DNA from: Arthrobacter sp. zg-Y769
GTDB lineage: Bacteria; Actinomycetota; Actinomycetes; Actinomycetales; Micrococcaceae
Direction: 5' to 3'
Assembly: GCF_020907405.1 (NCBI RefSeq)
Contig: NZ_JAJJOE010000001.1
Coordinates: 1 to 64,000, forward strand
DNA: 64,000 bases
Positions within the stretch are counted from its first letter, which is position 1. Each line of letters begins with the position of its first letter. Below the pieces are notes generated by a model. That model had not been told where the DNA came from. It was given only the letters and a program-made list of their open reading frames with translations, and did not search any database. Shown piece after piece: positions 27,072 to 37,900 of this stretch. The position numbers were made by a program, and so were the translations under genes.

Positions 27072-28076
27072 GTGCTACGAGTCATCGGCAAACGCCTTCT
27101 TATGCTGATCCCCACCCTGATCGGCCTTTCCATCCTGCTTTTCCTGTGGGTGCGCAACCTACCGGGCGGTCCGGCAACCGCGCTGCTCGGAGACAAGGCC
27201 TCCCCGGAGGCCATTGCCAACATCAATAAGGCCTACGGATTCGACCGGCCCCTGATCGAGCAGTACTTCACCTATGTCGGCAAGCTGCTTCAGGGCGACT
27301 TCGGCACTTCCATTACTACGGGACGCCCCGTACTGGAGGAGTTCGCCACCCGTTTCCCCGCCACGCTGGAACTGGCTGTCGTCGCGCTCATCTTCGCCAT
27401 CGGTATCGGCATCCCGCTGGGCTACCTTGCCGCCACCCATTACGGGCGTTTCTGGGACCACTCCTCCGTGGTCCTGTCCCTGATCGGCGTCACCGTCCCG
27501 GTCTTCTTCCTGGCCTTCATCCTCAAGTGGGTGCTGGCCATCCAGCTGGGATGGTTCCCCACCGACGGACGCCAGGATCCCCGTATCGACGCGACGCACG
27601 TCACGGACTTCTACGTCCTGGACGGACTGCTCACGCGGGAGTGGGACGCGTCCTGGGACGCCGTCCTGCACCTGGTGCTGCCCGCCATCGCGCTGGGCAC
27701 CATTCCGCTGGCGATCATCGTGCGCATCACCCGCGCGTCGGTCCTGGAAGTCCAGGGAGCGGACTACGTGCGCACTGCCCGGGCCAAGGGCCTGATGGAG
27801 AAAACCATCCGCGGCCGGTTTGTGCTGCGCAACGCCATGCTGCCCGTGACCACCACCATCGGCCTGCAGACCGGCCTGCTGATCTCGGGAGCGGTGCTCA
27901 CCGAGACGGTCTTTGCCTTCAGCGGTATCGGCAGGTTCCTGAGGGACGCCATTTTCGCCCTCGATTATCCGGTCCTGCAAGGATTCATTGTCTTCATCGC
28001 CGTGGCGTATTCACTGATCAACCTGCTGGTTGACGTGTCCTACGGCTTCATCGATCCAAGGGTGCGTGTCCAGTGA
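27072..28076 (+). CDS. ABC peptide transporter permease (DppB type)
   Basis: 334 residues, GTG start. Six predicted membrane segments with the N-terminal VIGKRLLMLIPTLIGLSILL helix, periplasmic region with FDRPLIEQYFTYVGKLLQGD, and the EAA cytoplasmic loop in YVRTARAKGLMEKTIRGRFVLRNA, typical of DppB/OppB. Overlaps the next permease by 4 nt, so they are translationally coupled and form a heterodimer. Confidence 0.94.
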   Translation: MLRVIGKRLLMLIPTLIGLSILLFLWVRNLPGGPATALLGDKASPEAIANINKAYGFDRPLIEQYFTYVGKLLQGDFGTSITTGRPVLEEFATRFPATLELAVVALIFAIGIGIPLGYLAATHYGRFWDHSSVVLSLIGVTVPVFFLAFILKWVLAIQLGWFPTDGRQDPRIDATHVTDFYVLDGLLTREWDASWDAVLHLVLPAIALGTIPLAIIVRITRASVLEVQGADYVRTARAKGLMEKTIRGRFVLRNAMLPVTTTIGLQTGLLISGAVLTETVFAFSGIGRFLRDAIFALDYPVLQGFIVFIAVAYSLINLLVDVSYGFIDPRVRVQ

Positions 28077-29017
28077 GTACTACTCTGCCCCCCGCGACCG
28101 GCGGGTCCGTCCTTCCCGAAGGAGCCCCCACCGCCAAGCCGGCCACCGGAAGCGGAATGTGGAAAGACGCTTTCCGCCGGCTGCGCCGCAACCCCTCGGC
28201 GATTGCCGGCGCCGTCATCGTTGGGCTGTTCATCCTGGTGGCCATCCTGGCCCCGCTGCTCGCCCCCTTCGGCGGCGACGACCTGCCCGGCCGCACCGAC
28301 ATCACCCCCACCAGCATTCCCGGGCCGGGAGATATTGACGGCTATCCCCTGGGCCTGGACCGGTTCGGCGGCGATGTCCTGTCCAAGCTGATCTGGGGCG
28401 CACGGGCGTCACTGATCATCGGCGTGGTGTCCACGGCGCTGGGTCTCGCGGGCGGTGTGCTGCTCGGTGTCATCGCCGGCGGCCTGGGCGGCTGGGTGGA
28501 CAGCGTGATCATGCGCTTTGTCGACATCCTGCTCTCGGTGCCGAACCTGCTGCTCGCCGTCAGCGTCGCTGCCCTGCTCGGACAGAATGCCGCAGCAATC
28601 ATGATTGCCATCGGCGTCTCCCAGGTGCCCATCTTTGCCCGGCTGCTGCGCTCCTCGATGATCTCCCAGCGCAGCGCGGACTACATCCTGTCTGCGCAGA
28701 CACTGGGGTTGAGCCGGCGCACCATCACCATGAGCCACCTGCTGCCCAACAGCATGGGCCCGGTGATCGTCCAAGCGACCCTGACCCTGGCAACGGCGGT
28801 CATCGACGCCGCTGCGCTGTCCTTCCTGGGACTGGGCGGAGGCCTGCCGCAGACCGCCGAATGGGGCCGGATGCTCACCTACGCCCAGGCTGAACTCGGA
28901 GTGGCTCCGCAGCTGGCCTTCCTGCCCGGTATCTGCATCGCCGTGACGGCCCTTGGCTTCACCCTGCTGGGCGAGTCCCTGCGCGAAGCGCTGGATCCCA
29001 GGACCCGGCGAAAGTAG
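28073..29017 (+). CDS. ABC peptide transporter permease (DppC type)
   Basis: 314 residues, GTG start overlapping the DppB-type stop. An N-terminal linker of ~30 residues, then helix AIAGAVIVGLFILVAILAPL, the DRFGGDVLSKLIWGARASL segment characteristic of DppC/OppC, and the EAA loop in DYILSAQTLGLSRRTITMSHLLPNS. C-terminal GFTLLGESLREALDPRTRRK is standard. A bidirectional terminator follows. Confidence 0.94.
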   Translation: MSTTLPPATGGSVLPEGAPTAKPATGSGMWKDAFRRLRRNPSAIAGAVIVGLFILVAILAPLLAPFGGDDLPGRTDITPTSIPGPGDIDGYPLGLDRFGGDVLSKLIWGARASLIIGVVSTALGLAGGVLLGVIAGGLGGWVDSVIMRFVDILLSVPNLLLAVSVAALLGQNAAAIMIAIGVSQVPIFARLLRSSMISQRSADYILSAQTLGLSRRTITMSHLLPNSMGPVIVQATLTLATAVIDAAALSFLGLGGGLPQTAEWGRMLTYAQAELGVAPQLAFLPGICIAVTALGFTLLGESLREALDPRTRRK

Positions 29018-29040
29018 CCGCCCGGAACGCCGGCATAAAC

Positions 29041-29076
29041 AAAGGAAGGGCTCTCCATCCGGAGGGCCCTTCCTTT
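29041..29076. terminator. Bidirectional terminator after the permease genes
   Basis: AAAGGAAGGG and CCCTTCCTTT pair over 10 bp with further inner pairing; it has A-run and T-run at its ends and lies between the convergent DppC-type and TPR genes. Confidence 0.88.
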
Positions 29077-29090
29077 GCATCCGAACCGGT

Positions 29091-29645
29091 TCAGGCGCCG
29101 TCGAGCGCGCCATCCCCGCTGCCGTCCCCGGCGTCGAGCGAAGCGAGGTAGCCGGCGTTGCCGAGCACGGCCGGGACATACCGCTCCAGGTCCTCCGAGG
29201 AGACATTCTGGGCGAGCAGGACCAAAACGGCGGCGAGCGCCGCGTTTACCTTGCCCGCAGCATGCAGGGTCAGGGCCTCGAAGACGCCCAGGGACACCGA
29301 ATCGGGAAAGGCCTGCCGGGCGCGGGCAAAGACCGCCAGTGATTCGGCGGAACGGCCGAGGATGCGGAGGGTGCTGCCGTACTGGAGGTAGCAGCGCCGC
29401 AGCACGTCCCCTTCCAGGCCCAGTGCCAGTGCCTGCTCGTAGAATCCTGCGGCCGTTTCCTCTTCGCCTGCCGTGTCGTAGGCGCCCGCCACCTCGTACA
29501 GGACGCCGGCATTGTCCGGATGGCGGCGAAGGACCTCCAGCAGCGCTGCGATGGTCGGTGCCATGTCCTCCCGGTCCCGGGCGGCAAACACCTGCTGGAG
29601 TTCGGTCTCGAGGTCCGCTGCGGGACCCGCCTGCAGTCCGGCCAT
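29091..29645 (-). CDS. Tetratricopeptide-repeat protein
   Basis: 184 residues with TPR-like helices: ALLEVLRRHPDNAGVLYEVA, AGAYDTAGEEETAAGFYEQALALG, LRILGRSAESLAVFARARQAFPD and others. TPR modules mediate protein-protein contacts; no catalytic part. It starts 2 nt after the stop of the ABC ATPase on the same strand, so the two are cotranscribed; whether it assists the transporter is not known. Confidence 0.82.
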   Translation of the reverse strand: MAGLQAGPAADLETELQQVFAARDREDMAPTIAALLEVLRRHPDNAGVLYEVAGAYDTAGEEETAAGFYEQALALGLEGDVLRRCYLQYGSTLRILGRSAESLAVFARARQAFPDSVSLGVFEALTLHAAGKVNAALAAVLVLLAQNVSSEDLERYVPAVLGNAGYLASLDAGDGSGDGALDGA

Positions 29646-29647
29646 CG

Positions 29648-31369
29648 TTACGAAGCCAGCTCGCCGTCAATGTTGAGCTCGTTGCCGGGAATCGACGCCA
29701 GGAGTTTCCGCGTGTAGGGATGGCGGGGATTGGAGAAGACTTCCTCCGAGGTGGCCGCCTCCACGAGCTCGCCGTCCTTCATCACGCACACGTAGTCGGA
29801 GATCAGCCGGACAACCGCCAGGTCATGGGAAATGAAGAGGTAGCTGAGGCCGAACTCGCGCTGCAGGTCCCCCAGCAGCTGCAGGATCTGCGCCTGCACC
29901 AGGACGTCCAGTGCCGAAACCGGCTCATCGCAGACAATCAGCTCGGGCTTCAACGCCAGGGCACGCGCGATGGCCACGCGCTGGCGCTGCCCCCCGGAGA
30001 GCTCGGCCGGGTAGCGGTGCAGCATCTCCGGAGGCAGTGCCACCTGCTCCATCAGTTCCAGCACGCGCCGGCGGCGCTCCGCCTTGTCGCCGCGGCGGTA
30101 CGTCTTGAGCGGCTCCTCCAGGATCCGTTCGATGGTGTACATGGGATCAAGGGAGGAATACGGGTCCTGGAAGATCGGCTGCACCCGCTGCCGGAATTCG
30201 CGCAGCTGGACCTTGTCCAGCGTGGCAACGTCCAGGCCGTCAAAGGTCATGGTTCCGCTGGTGGGTTCAATCAGCTTCAACAGCATCCGCGCCGTGGTGG
30301 TCTTGCCGGACCCGGACTCCCCCACAATGGCAACGGTGCGGCCGCGCGGTATGTCCAGGGTGACGTTCCTGGCGGCATAGAAATCCTCGGAACGTCCGCG
30401 GATCTTGAACACCTTGGTGAGGTCGCGGAATTCCACGATGTTATCCGGCGCGGTCTCCGTCCCGGCGGGTGCGGCTGCCAGTTCGCCGGCGGCCGGCGAC
30501 GCGGCAGCGGTTCCGCTCTTCGGCCGGGCATGCCCGGCAAAGGCGCCGGGGCTCAGCCGGACAGCTGCCACGCTGGGGGCTGCACGGACCAGCGACTGGG
30601 TGTACGGGTGCTGAGGGTCTTCCAGGAGCTGGCGGGCGGGGCCGGTTTCCACTACCTCGCCGCGGTGCATAACCACCAGTTCGGAGGCACGTTCGGCAGC
30701 CAGTCCCAGGTCATGGGTAATCAACAGGACGGAGGAGCCCAGCTCCTCGGTCATGCGGTCGATCTGGTCCAGGATGGTCCGCTGGACCGTGACGTCCAGG
30801 GCACTGGTGGGTTCGTCTGCAATCAGCAGCCGGGGACGGCAGGCCAGGCCGATGGCAATCAGGGCACGCTGGCGCATGCCGCCGGAAAACTCATGCGGGT
30901 ACTGCTTGGCCCGCTCGGCGGCGTTGGGCAGCCCTGCCGCAGTGAGGACCTCCACGACCTTCCGGTCCACGTCCTTGGACGTGGCCATGCCGTGCACCAG
31001 CAGGGTTTCGGCGACCTGGGTACCGATTTTGGTGACCGGATTGAGGTTGGACATCGGGTCCTGCGGCACCAGTCCGATGGAACGTCCGCGGATGGCCCGC
31101 ATCTTGGATTCGGGAAGGCCCACGAGTTCCTGGCCGTCGAAGCGGATGCTGCCCGACGCGACGGTGCCGTTACCCGGCAGCAGCCCGATAACGGCCATCG
31201 CGGTAGTGGACTTTCCAGACCCGGACTCCCCAACGATGGCCAGCGTTTTTCCCGCCGGGAGGGAGAAACCGGCGTTGCGCACGGCGGGTACTTCTCCATC
31301 CATGGTCCGGAAGTTAACGGCGAGGTTGCTCACCTCGAGCAGGGGCGAATCAGTGCTCAAATCAGTCAT
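29648..31369 (-). CDS. Fused double ATPase of the peptide ABC transporter (DppD-DppF)
   Basis: 573 residues with two complete ABC domains. Domain 1 (~10-255): Walker A VGESGSGKS, signature FSGGMRQRALIA, Walker B LLIADEPTSALDV. Domain 2 (~300-560): Walker A VGESGSGKTT, signature LSGGQRQRVAIARAL, Walker B LIVCDEPVSALDV. This one-chain arrangement replaces separate DppD and DppF. The intervening ~45 residues are Ala/Pro-rich. The inner ATG (MTDLSTDS) follows a GGGGAA stretch and removes an unlikely extension. It probably powers the permease pair on the opposite strand. Confidence 0.94.
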   Translation of the reverse strand: MTDLSTDSPLLEVSNLAVNFRTMDGEVPAVRNAGFSLPAGKTLAIVGESGSGKSTTAMAVIGLLPGNGTVASGSIRFDGQELVGLPESKMRAIRGRSIGLVPQDPMSNLNPVTKIGTQVAETLLVHGMATSKDVDRKVVEVLTAAGLPNAAERAKQYPHEFSGGMRQRALIAIGLACRPRLLIADEPTSALDVTVQRTILDQIDRMTEELGSSVLLITHDLGLAAERASELVVMHRGEVVETGPARQLLEDPQHPYTQSLVRAAPSVAAVRLSPGAFAGHARPKSGTAAASPAAGELAAAPAGTETAPDNIVEFRDLTKVFKIRGRSEDFYAARNVTLDIPRGRTVAIVGESGSGKTTTARMLLKLIEPTSGTMTFDGLDVATLDKVQLREFRQRVQPIFQDPYSSLDPMYTIERILEEPLKTYRRGDKAERRRRVLELMEQVALPPEMLHRYPAELSGGQRQRVAIARALALKPELIVCDEPVSALDVLVQAQILQLLGDLQREFGLSYLFISHDLAVVRLISDYVCVMKDGELVEAATSEEVFSNPRHPYTRKLLASIPGNELNIDGELAS

Positions 31370-31494
31370 TTCCCCATCCTGCCCCACTCTTGCCCCTTGT
31401 GACGCGTGTCTCACAGCTGTTTACCCGTTTTTAATCATTTAGAATGAAGAATCACTGAAAAATGAGGGATGGAGCGTCCCGGAGGAGTATCACC

Positions 31495-33222
31495 GTGACC
31501 GATTCCGGCACCGCCAAATCCGGCACCGCTAAATCCGGCACTGCCACACCCGGCAGCCCCGCCCTTTCCCGCCGGTCCGTCATCCGCGCAGGCGCGGTTG
31601 CTGCGGCCTTGATGCTCGCCGGCTGCACCGCAGAAGCGGATTCACCCGCTACTGCCTCCACTGCACCCACTCCGTCCGGACCCGCGGGGCCCAACGCGCG
31701 GTTCACCTTTGCGACGGCGGCACGCCCCGTCACGCTGGACCCTGCCCTGGCTGCGGACACCGAGTCCTACCGGGTCACCCGGCAGGTTCTGGAAGGCCTG
31801 GTCGGCGTCGATGCCCTGACCTCGGCCCCGACACCGTTGCTGGCAAAGCGCTGGACCAAGTCCGAGGACCGCAGGACGTACACCTTTGAGCTGCGGCGTG
31901 ACGTCACCTTCCACGACGGCGAGCCCTTCAACGCGGAAGCCGTGCGCCGGAACTTCGAACGCTGGTACACCCTGCCGGAATCAGCGCGCAGCAATTCCCT
32001 CATGTACCGCTCCGTCTTCCGCGGGTTCTCGGACTCCCCGAAGACGGCGGTTTACCGGGAATGCGTCGTGGAGGACGAATACACGGTACGGGTGGAACTC
32101 ACCGAGCCGCTGGACAGCTTCATCCCGGCCCTTGCTGCTCCGGCGTTCGCCATGTCCTCGCCGAAGGCACTGGCGGACGCCCACGCCGATGACCTCACCC
32201 AGGAACGCAACGGACGGAAGGTTTCCGGCTACGGCGTCTCCCCGGTAGGCACCGGCCCGTTCCGCTTCGTCAGCTGGAACGGGGACGCCGTGGAACTGGC
32301 GGCCTACCCGGAGTACTGGGGCGAGGCCGGACAGATCGGCACCGTTGTCTTCAGGACCATCTCCAGCCCGGAGGGCCGGCTGCGTGCCCTGAAGAAGGGC
32401 GAAGTGGACGGCTACGACCTGGTGACGGTGAACGACGTCGGAGACCTGGCCCGCAACGGGCTGCAGATCCAGCAGCGGGACCCGTATTCCATCCTCTATC
32501 TGGGCATCAACTCCAGCTTCCCCGGACTGGACAGCGTGCTGATGCGCCGGGCCGTAGCCCATGCCATCGACAAGCCCGCCGTCCTGGACGGACTGTTCCT
32601 GAACGGCACCAAGCCTGCCGGCCAGTTCCTCCCGGAAAAGCTCGGCCTGACGTCGGACAGCGTTACCGGCTACGGGTACGACGTCGAGAAGGCAGGCGAA
32701 CTGCTTAAGGAAGCCGGCTATGACGGCCGCGAACTGCCCTTCTACTATCCCCGCCGCGTCACCCGCAGCTACCTGCCCACACCGGAGAAGGTGTACGCCA
32801 GGCTCAGCAGCCAGCTCACCGCCGCCGGGTTCAATATCCGCCCCGTCCCGGTGGACTGGTCCGAGGGGTACCTCGAAAAGGTGCAGGGCAAGGAAGACCG
32901 GGCCTTCCACCTGCTGGGACTGGCCGGAACCTACGAGGCCGGGGACAACTTTGTCGGCACCCTGTTTGGCGGTTACACCGACGAATTCTCCTATAACGAC
33001 CCCGAAGTATTCAGCGGCATCGAAAAGGCACGCTCGCTCGGCGACGGGCAGGAACAAACCGACGCGTACCACGCCATTAGCGACCGGATTTCCGAACGCG
33101 TGCCGGCCGTACCCCTGGCCTTCCCGATTTCCGCCCTCGCGCTGTCCCCCCGGGTGGCCGCCTATCCCACCAGCCCCGTCCTTCACGAAGTCTTCAACCG
33201 GGTCACGCTGGCGGAGCGGTAA
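31495..33222 (+). CDS. ABC transporter substrate-binding lipoprotein, no. 2
   Basis: 575 residues with GTG start. GGAGGAG lies 7 nt upstream, which favours it over an ATG 33 nt earlier. Residues 4-19 hold three AKSGT-like repeats encoded by a 15-bp tandem repeat, then basic residues SRRSVIRAG, a hydrophobic core and lipobox LAGC. SBP_bac_5 family: RKTVTLD-like opening TARPVTLDPALAADTESYRV, ELRRDVTFHDGEPFNAEAV, and YLGINSSFPGLDSVLMRRAV. It is a paralogue of the receptor at 25274 but has no permease beside it; it diverges from the fused ATPase, so it may share that transporter. Confidence 0.92.
   Translation: MTDSGTAKSGTAKSGTATPGSPALSRRSVIRAGAVAAALMLAGCTAEADSPATASTAPTPSGPAGPNARFTFATAARPVTLDPALAADTESYRVTRQVLEGLVGVDALTSAPTPLLAKRWTKSEDRRTYTFELRRDVTFHDGEPFNAEAVRRNFERWYTLPESARSNSLMYRSVFRGFSDSPKTAVYRECVVEDEYTVRVELTEPLDSFIPALAAPAFAMSSPKALADAHADDLTQERNGRKVSGYGVSPVGTGPFRFVSWNGDAVELAAYPEYWGEAGQIGTVVFRTISSPEGRLRALKKGEVDGYDLVTVNDVGDLARNGLQIQQRDPYSILYLGINSSFPGLDSVLMRRAVAHAIDKPAVLDGLFLNGTKPAGQFLPEKLGLTSDSVTGYGYDVEKAGELLKEAGYDGRELPFYYPRRVTRSYLPTPEKVYARLSSQLTAAGFNIRPVPVDWSEGYLEKVQGKEDRAFHLLGLAGTYEAGDNFVGTLFGGYTDEFSYNDPEVFSGIEKARSLGDGQEQTDAYHAISDRISERVPAVPLAFPISALALSPRVAAYPTSPVLHEVFNRVTLAER
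31504..31548 (+). repeat. 15-bp tandem repeat, three copies, in signal region
   Basis: TCCGGCACCGCCAAA, then two close variants, encode the repeated S-G-T-A-K unit ahead of the signal peptide of the second binding protein. Confidence 0.85.
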
Positions 33223-33354
33223 GTCCCTGCGGCAGGCGGCCGCGGCTTAGCCCTTCCCCCTCCCGCCGGGAGGCTAAGTACAGCGATAATTTTAGGAAGA
33301 CATGTGGTCGGGGATACGCTTCTAGGGCTAGCGCCCACGCGACTGGAGAACAAG

Positions 33355-34845
33355 TTGACTGCTAATAGCCCGGCGGATAATTCCGCAACGAAAACTGATG
33401 TACTGCTGATCGGCGGCGGCATCATGAGCGCCACCCTTGGTGCGTTCCTGAAGCAACTCCAGCCAGATTGGGACATTTCCCTCTATGAGCGCCTTGACCG
33501 GGCGGGGCTGGAAAGCTCCGATCCCTGGAACAACGCGGGAACCGGCCATGCCGCGCTCTGCGAACTGAACTACAGCCCGGCCGCGGCCGACGGCTCCGTT
33601 GACCCGGCGAAGGCGGTGGGCATCAACGAGCAGTTCCAGGTTTCCCGGCAGTTCTGGTCGCATCTGGTCTCTGCAGGCCATATCTCCAACAACTTCATCA
33701 ACCCGCTGCCGCACATGAGTTTCGTCTGGGGTGACGCGCATTCAGAGTACCTGCGCCGCCGCTACGAGTCGCTGAGCGCACAGCCCCTGTTCAAGACCAT
33801 GGAGTTCTCCGAGGATCCGGCCAAGCTGGCTGAATGGGCACCGCTGATTATGGAGGGCCGCGAGCCGTCACAGCGCGTTGCTGCCTCCCGCGTCGCCGGC
33901 GGCACCGACGTTGACTTCGGTGCGCTGACCCGTGAACTGGTCAACTACCTGGGTGCCAACGGCGTAAACCTGCACTTCGGCCACGAGGTCGGCAACGTGT
34001 CCCGCTCTTCCACCGGCGGCTGGGATGTCAAGGTCAAGGACCGTGCCAGCGGTACCACCCGCACCGTTTCCGCCCGCTTCGTCTTTATCGGCGGCGGCGG
34101 CGGAGCCCTGCACCTGCTCCAGGCATCCGGCATCCCCGAGGGCAAGGGCTTTGGCGGCTTCCCCGTCTCCGGCCAGTTCCTTCGCTCCACGGACGATTCG
34201 ATCATTTCCCGGCACAACGCCAAGGTGTACGGCCAGGCCTCGGTCGGTGCTCCGCCCATGTCCGTGCCCCATCTGGACACCCGCTTCGTGAACGGGAAGC
34301 GTTCGCTGCTGTTCGGACCGTACGGCGGCTTCTCCCCCAAGTTCCTGAAGACCGGTTCCTACCTGGACCTGCCCCTTTCGGTCCGTCCGTCCAACCTGGT
34401 GCCCATGCTGGGCGTGGCCAAGGACAACATGAGCCTGGTCAAGTACCTCGTCACCGAGGTAATGAAGACCCGCGAAGGCAAGACCCAGGCACTCCAGGAA
34501 TTCATGCCCTCCGCGAAGACCGAGGGCTGGGACCTCATCACCGCAGGCCAGCGCGTGCAGGTGATCAAGAAGGATCCGAAGAAGGGCGGGGTGCTGCAGT
34601 TCGGCACCGAGCTCATCACCGCCGCCGATGGCTCCATCGGTGCCTTGCTGGGTGCCTCCCCCGGCGCGTCCACGGCGCCGCCCATCATGATCAACCTGCT
34701 CAAGCGCGCCTTCCCCCGCCAGTTCGACGGCTGGGAGCCGAAGATCAAGGAAATGATCCCGGGCTACGGCGTCAAGCTCAATGACAACGAGCACCTGGCG
34801 GCGGAGATCGAAGCCGACACCAATAAGGTCCTGGGACTTTCCTAG
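33355..34845 (+). CDS. mqo: Malate:quinone oxidoreductase
   Basis: 496 residues; FAD enzyme that oxidises malate and passes electrons to quinone, the main malate dehydrogenase activity of many actinobacteria. FAD-binding motif [19 protein letters not shown]; active-site region [29 protein letters not shown] and [16 protein letters not shown] follow. The TTG start is chosen because GGAGAA lies 5-6 nt before it and the length fits the family; a GTG 51 nt upstream has no binding site. Peripheral membrane protein with no transmembrane helix. Confidence 0.93.
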   Translation: MTANSPADNSATKTDVLLIGGGIMSATLGAFLKQLQPDWDISLYERLDRAGLESSDPWNNAGTGHAALCELNYSPAAADGSVDPAKAVGINEQFQVSRQFWSHLVSAGHISNNFINPLPHMSFVWGDAHSEYLRRRYESLSAQPLFKTMEFSEDPAKLAEWAPLIMEGREPSQRVAASRVAGGTDVDFGALTRELVNYLGANGVNLHFGHEVGNVSRSSTGGWDVKVKDRASGTTRTVSARFVFIGGGGGALHLLQASGIPEGKGFGGFPVSGQFLRSTDDSIISRHNAKVYGQASVGAPPMSVPHLDTRFVNGKRSLLFGPYGGFSPKFLKTGSYLDLPLSVRPSNLVPMLGVAKDNMSLVKYLVTEVMKTREGKTQALQEFMPSAKTEGWDLITAGQRVQVIKKDPKKGGVLQFGTELITAADGSIGALLGASPGASTAPPIMINLLKRAFPRQFDGWEPKIKEMIPGYGVKLNDNEHLAAEIEADTNKVLGLS

Positions 34846-34859
34846 CACCCGGCAGTATC

Positions 34860-34898
34860 CGCGGCGTAGGCTGCCCCTCCGGGCAGACCTGCGCCGCG
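34860..34898 (+). terminator. Long hairpin after mqo
   Basis: CGCGGCG and CGCCGCG form the outer stem and AGGCTGCCC/GGGCAG-ACCT the inner, with a CTCC loop. No T-run, so it may be a rho-assisted end. Confidence 0.6.
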
Positions 34899-34964
34899 AC
34901 ATGCGTTCCGGCGCCGGCATAGCCGCGCCGCCCAACTCCAGTTCGCCCTTCCTAAGGCAGGATC

Positions 34965-37900
34965 ATGGATCGTTTGGCCAGGCTGTCCCTCTCCAACCGG
35001 GCGCTCATTGCCCTGATTACGGTCTTCGTGGCTGTTTTCGGAGTGATTTCAATGAGCTCCCTGAAACAGGAACTGATCCCGTCGCTGGAGTTTCCGCAGA
35101 TCAGCGTCATCACCGCCCTGCCCGGTGCCTCCCCCGAAGTGGTGGATGCGCAGATCAGCGAACCGCTGGAAGGCGCCCTCACCGCAGTCGAAGGCCTTGA
35201 GTCCTCTTCGGCCACGTCACGTTCGGGCATTTCCACCATCAGCCTGACCTTCGCCTACGGCACCGATCTGGACCGGGCACGCGGGCAGGTGGACCGGGCC
35301 ATCTCCAACTCCCGGCAGTTGCTTCCCGACGATGCGAATCCGCAGTCACTGGCCGGGAGCATCAGCGACTTCCCGATTGTGTACCTGGCGGTGTCCTCGG
35401 ACGAGCCCCTGGCCGAACTCAACGCGGACCTGCAGCGACTGACGGTCCCCCGGCTGCAGAAGATCGAGGGAGTCCGCACTGCCGAGGTCACCGGCGGTGC
35501 AACCCGCCACGTAGCCATCCTGCCTGACAACGCCGCGCTGGCTTCCTCCGGGGTCACTGCCGCCGCGATTGTTGATGCCCTGGAGAACAGCGGCGCCCTG
35601 CTGCCGGCCGGAACTGTCCAGGAAGACGGCCGCACCCTGTCGATCCAGGTGGGCGCGCCGCTGGACAGCCTCGAAAAAATCTCTGCGCTGCCGGTCGAGT
35701 CCACGGAGTCGACGCCGGGCAGCACACCGGTCACCATCGGCGATGTGGCCTCCGTGGACATCACCGAGGATGAGGCCAGTTCGATCACGCGCACCAACGG
35801 TGAGGCCACCCTCGCCGTGTCCATCACCAAGACCCCTGCCGGGGACACGGTAGGCATCTCCCATGAGGTCATGGACCTGCTGCCCTCCCTCCAGGACGAA
35901 CTTGGCGGCGGCGCCGTCTTCACGGTGATCTTCGATCAGGCCCCGTTCATTGAAAAATCCATCTCCGACCTCACCACCGAGGGCCTGCTCGGCCTCGGGT
36001 TCGCGGTGCTGGTGATCCTGGTCTTCCTGCTTTCCATCCGCTCCACCCTGGTCACCGCCGTCTCCATTCCGCTGTCCCTGCTGGTGACCTTCATCGGGCT
36101 GCTGGCCTTCGGCTACTCCCTGAACATCCTCACCCTCGGCGCATTGACCATTGCGATCGGCCGGGTGGTGGATGACTCCATTGTGGTGATCGAGAACATC
36201 AAGCGGCATCTGGGCTACGGCGAGGATAAACGCACCGCCATCCTCACCGCAGTCCGCGAGGTCGCCGGCGCCGTCACGGCGTCGACCCTCACCACCGTGG
36301 CGGTTTTCGCGCCCATCGCCTTTGTCGGCGGACTCGCAGGCGAGCTGTTCCGGCCCTTCGCTGTGACCACGACCCTGGCGCTGCTGGCCTCTCTGCTGGT
36401 CTCGTTGACGATTGTGCCGGTGCTGGCGTACTGGTTCCTGAGGTCCTCGCCGCAGGTTGCGGATCCGGCCGCCTTCCGCGCCGAGGCCGAGGAACGCGAG
36501 TCGCGGACGCTCCTGCAGCGCGGCTACCTGCCGATCCTGCGTACCACCCAGCGCCACCCCGTCTACACGGTGACCGCCGGACTGATCATCCTGGTGGCTA
36601 CGGCCGCCATGACCCCTCTGCTGCCCACCAACCTCCTTGGCGACACGGGCCAGAACACGTTCAGCGTGCGCCAGGAGCTGCCTGCGGGCACTTCCCTGGA
36701 TCGCACCTCCGAGGCTGCCGGGGAAGTCGAAAAGGTCCTGGACGACGTCGAGGGCATCAAGGACGTCCAGGTGACCATGGGCACCTCCACCTCCGGGCTG
36801 GCAGCGTTCACCAGCGGGGGCTCCTCGGTAGCCAACTTCACGGTCATCACTGAGGAAGGCGTGGACCAGGTGGCCCTGCGGGATACCGTGCGGTCCGCCC
36901 TTGAGGACGTAGACGATGCCGGCGAGGTCACCCTGGGCAGCACCGGCGGCGGCTTCGGCACCTCCAACACTGTGGACATTTCCCTGTCCGCCGGGGATCC
37001 CGCGGATCTGCAGCCGGCCAGCGACGCCATCGTTGAGGCGATGTCCGACCTGCCCGGCGTCGCCGAGGCGAGCAGCAACCTGTCCTCCTCCCAGCCGGTG
37101 GTGCAGGTCAGCATTGACCGGGGCAAAGCCGTTGCTGCGGGACTGAACGAGCAGCAGATTGCCGGTTTGGTGGCCTCCACCATCAGCCCGCTTCCGGCCG
37201 GAACCGTGCGGCTGGGCACCGATGACCTTCCGGTGCTCATTGGGGAAGGCACCCCCATCACTTCCCTGGAGCAGCTGAACGGCATCTCCGTGCCGGCCGG
37301 GTCCGGGACCGTACCGCTGAGCGCCCTGGCCACGGTGGAAGAGGTGGAGGTCCCGACGTCGGTTTCCTCCTCCGGCGGCGAACGCACCGCCGTCGTCTCC
37401 GTCTCGCCCGACGGCGACAATCTCGGTGCCACCATCACCGAAGTCCAGTCCCGGCTGGCGGACGTCGATCTGCCGGCCAGCGTGACCGCGGAACTCAGCG
37501 GTGCCGCCACCCAGCAGAACGAGTCCTTCACCCAGCTGGGGCTGGCCCTGCTGGCGGCCATCGCCATTGTCTACGTGATCATGGTGGCAACCTTCAAGTC
37601 CCTGCTGCAGCCGCTGATCCTGCTGGTTTCCATTCCGTTTGCCGCTACCGGTGCCGTCCTGCTGCTGCTGCTGACCGGGGTTCCGCTGGGCCTTCCCTCG
37701 CTGGTCGGTATGTTGATGCTGGTGGGCATTGTCGTGACCAACGCGATTGTCCTGATGGACCTGATCAACCAGTACCGGCAGCCGCGCGGCAATGAACCGG
37801 CCATGAATGTGGAGGACGCCATCTTCCGCGGCGCCCGCCAGCGGCTGCGCCCGATCCTCATGACCGCTCTGGCGACTGTTTTTGCGCTCACCCCGATGGC

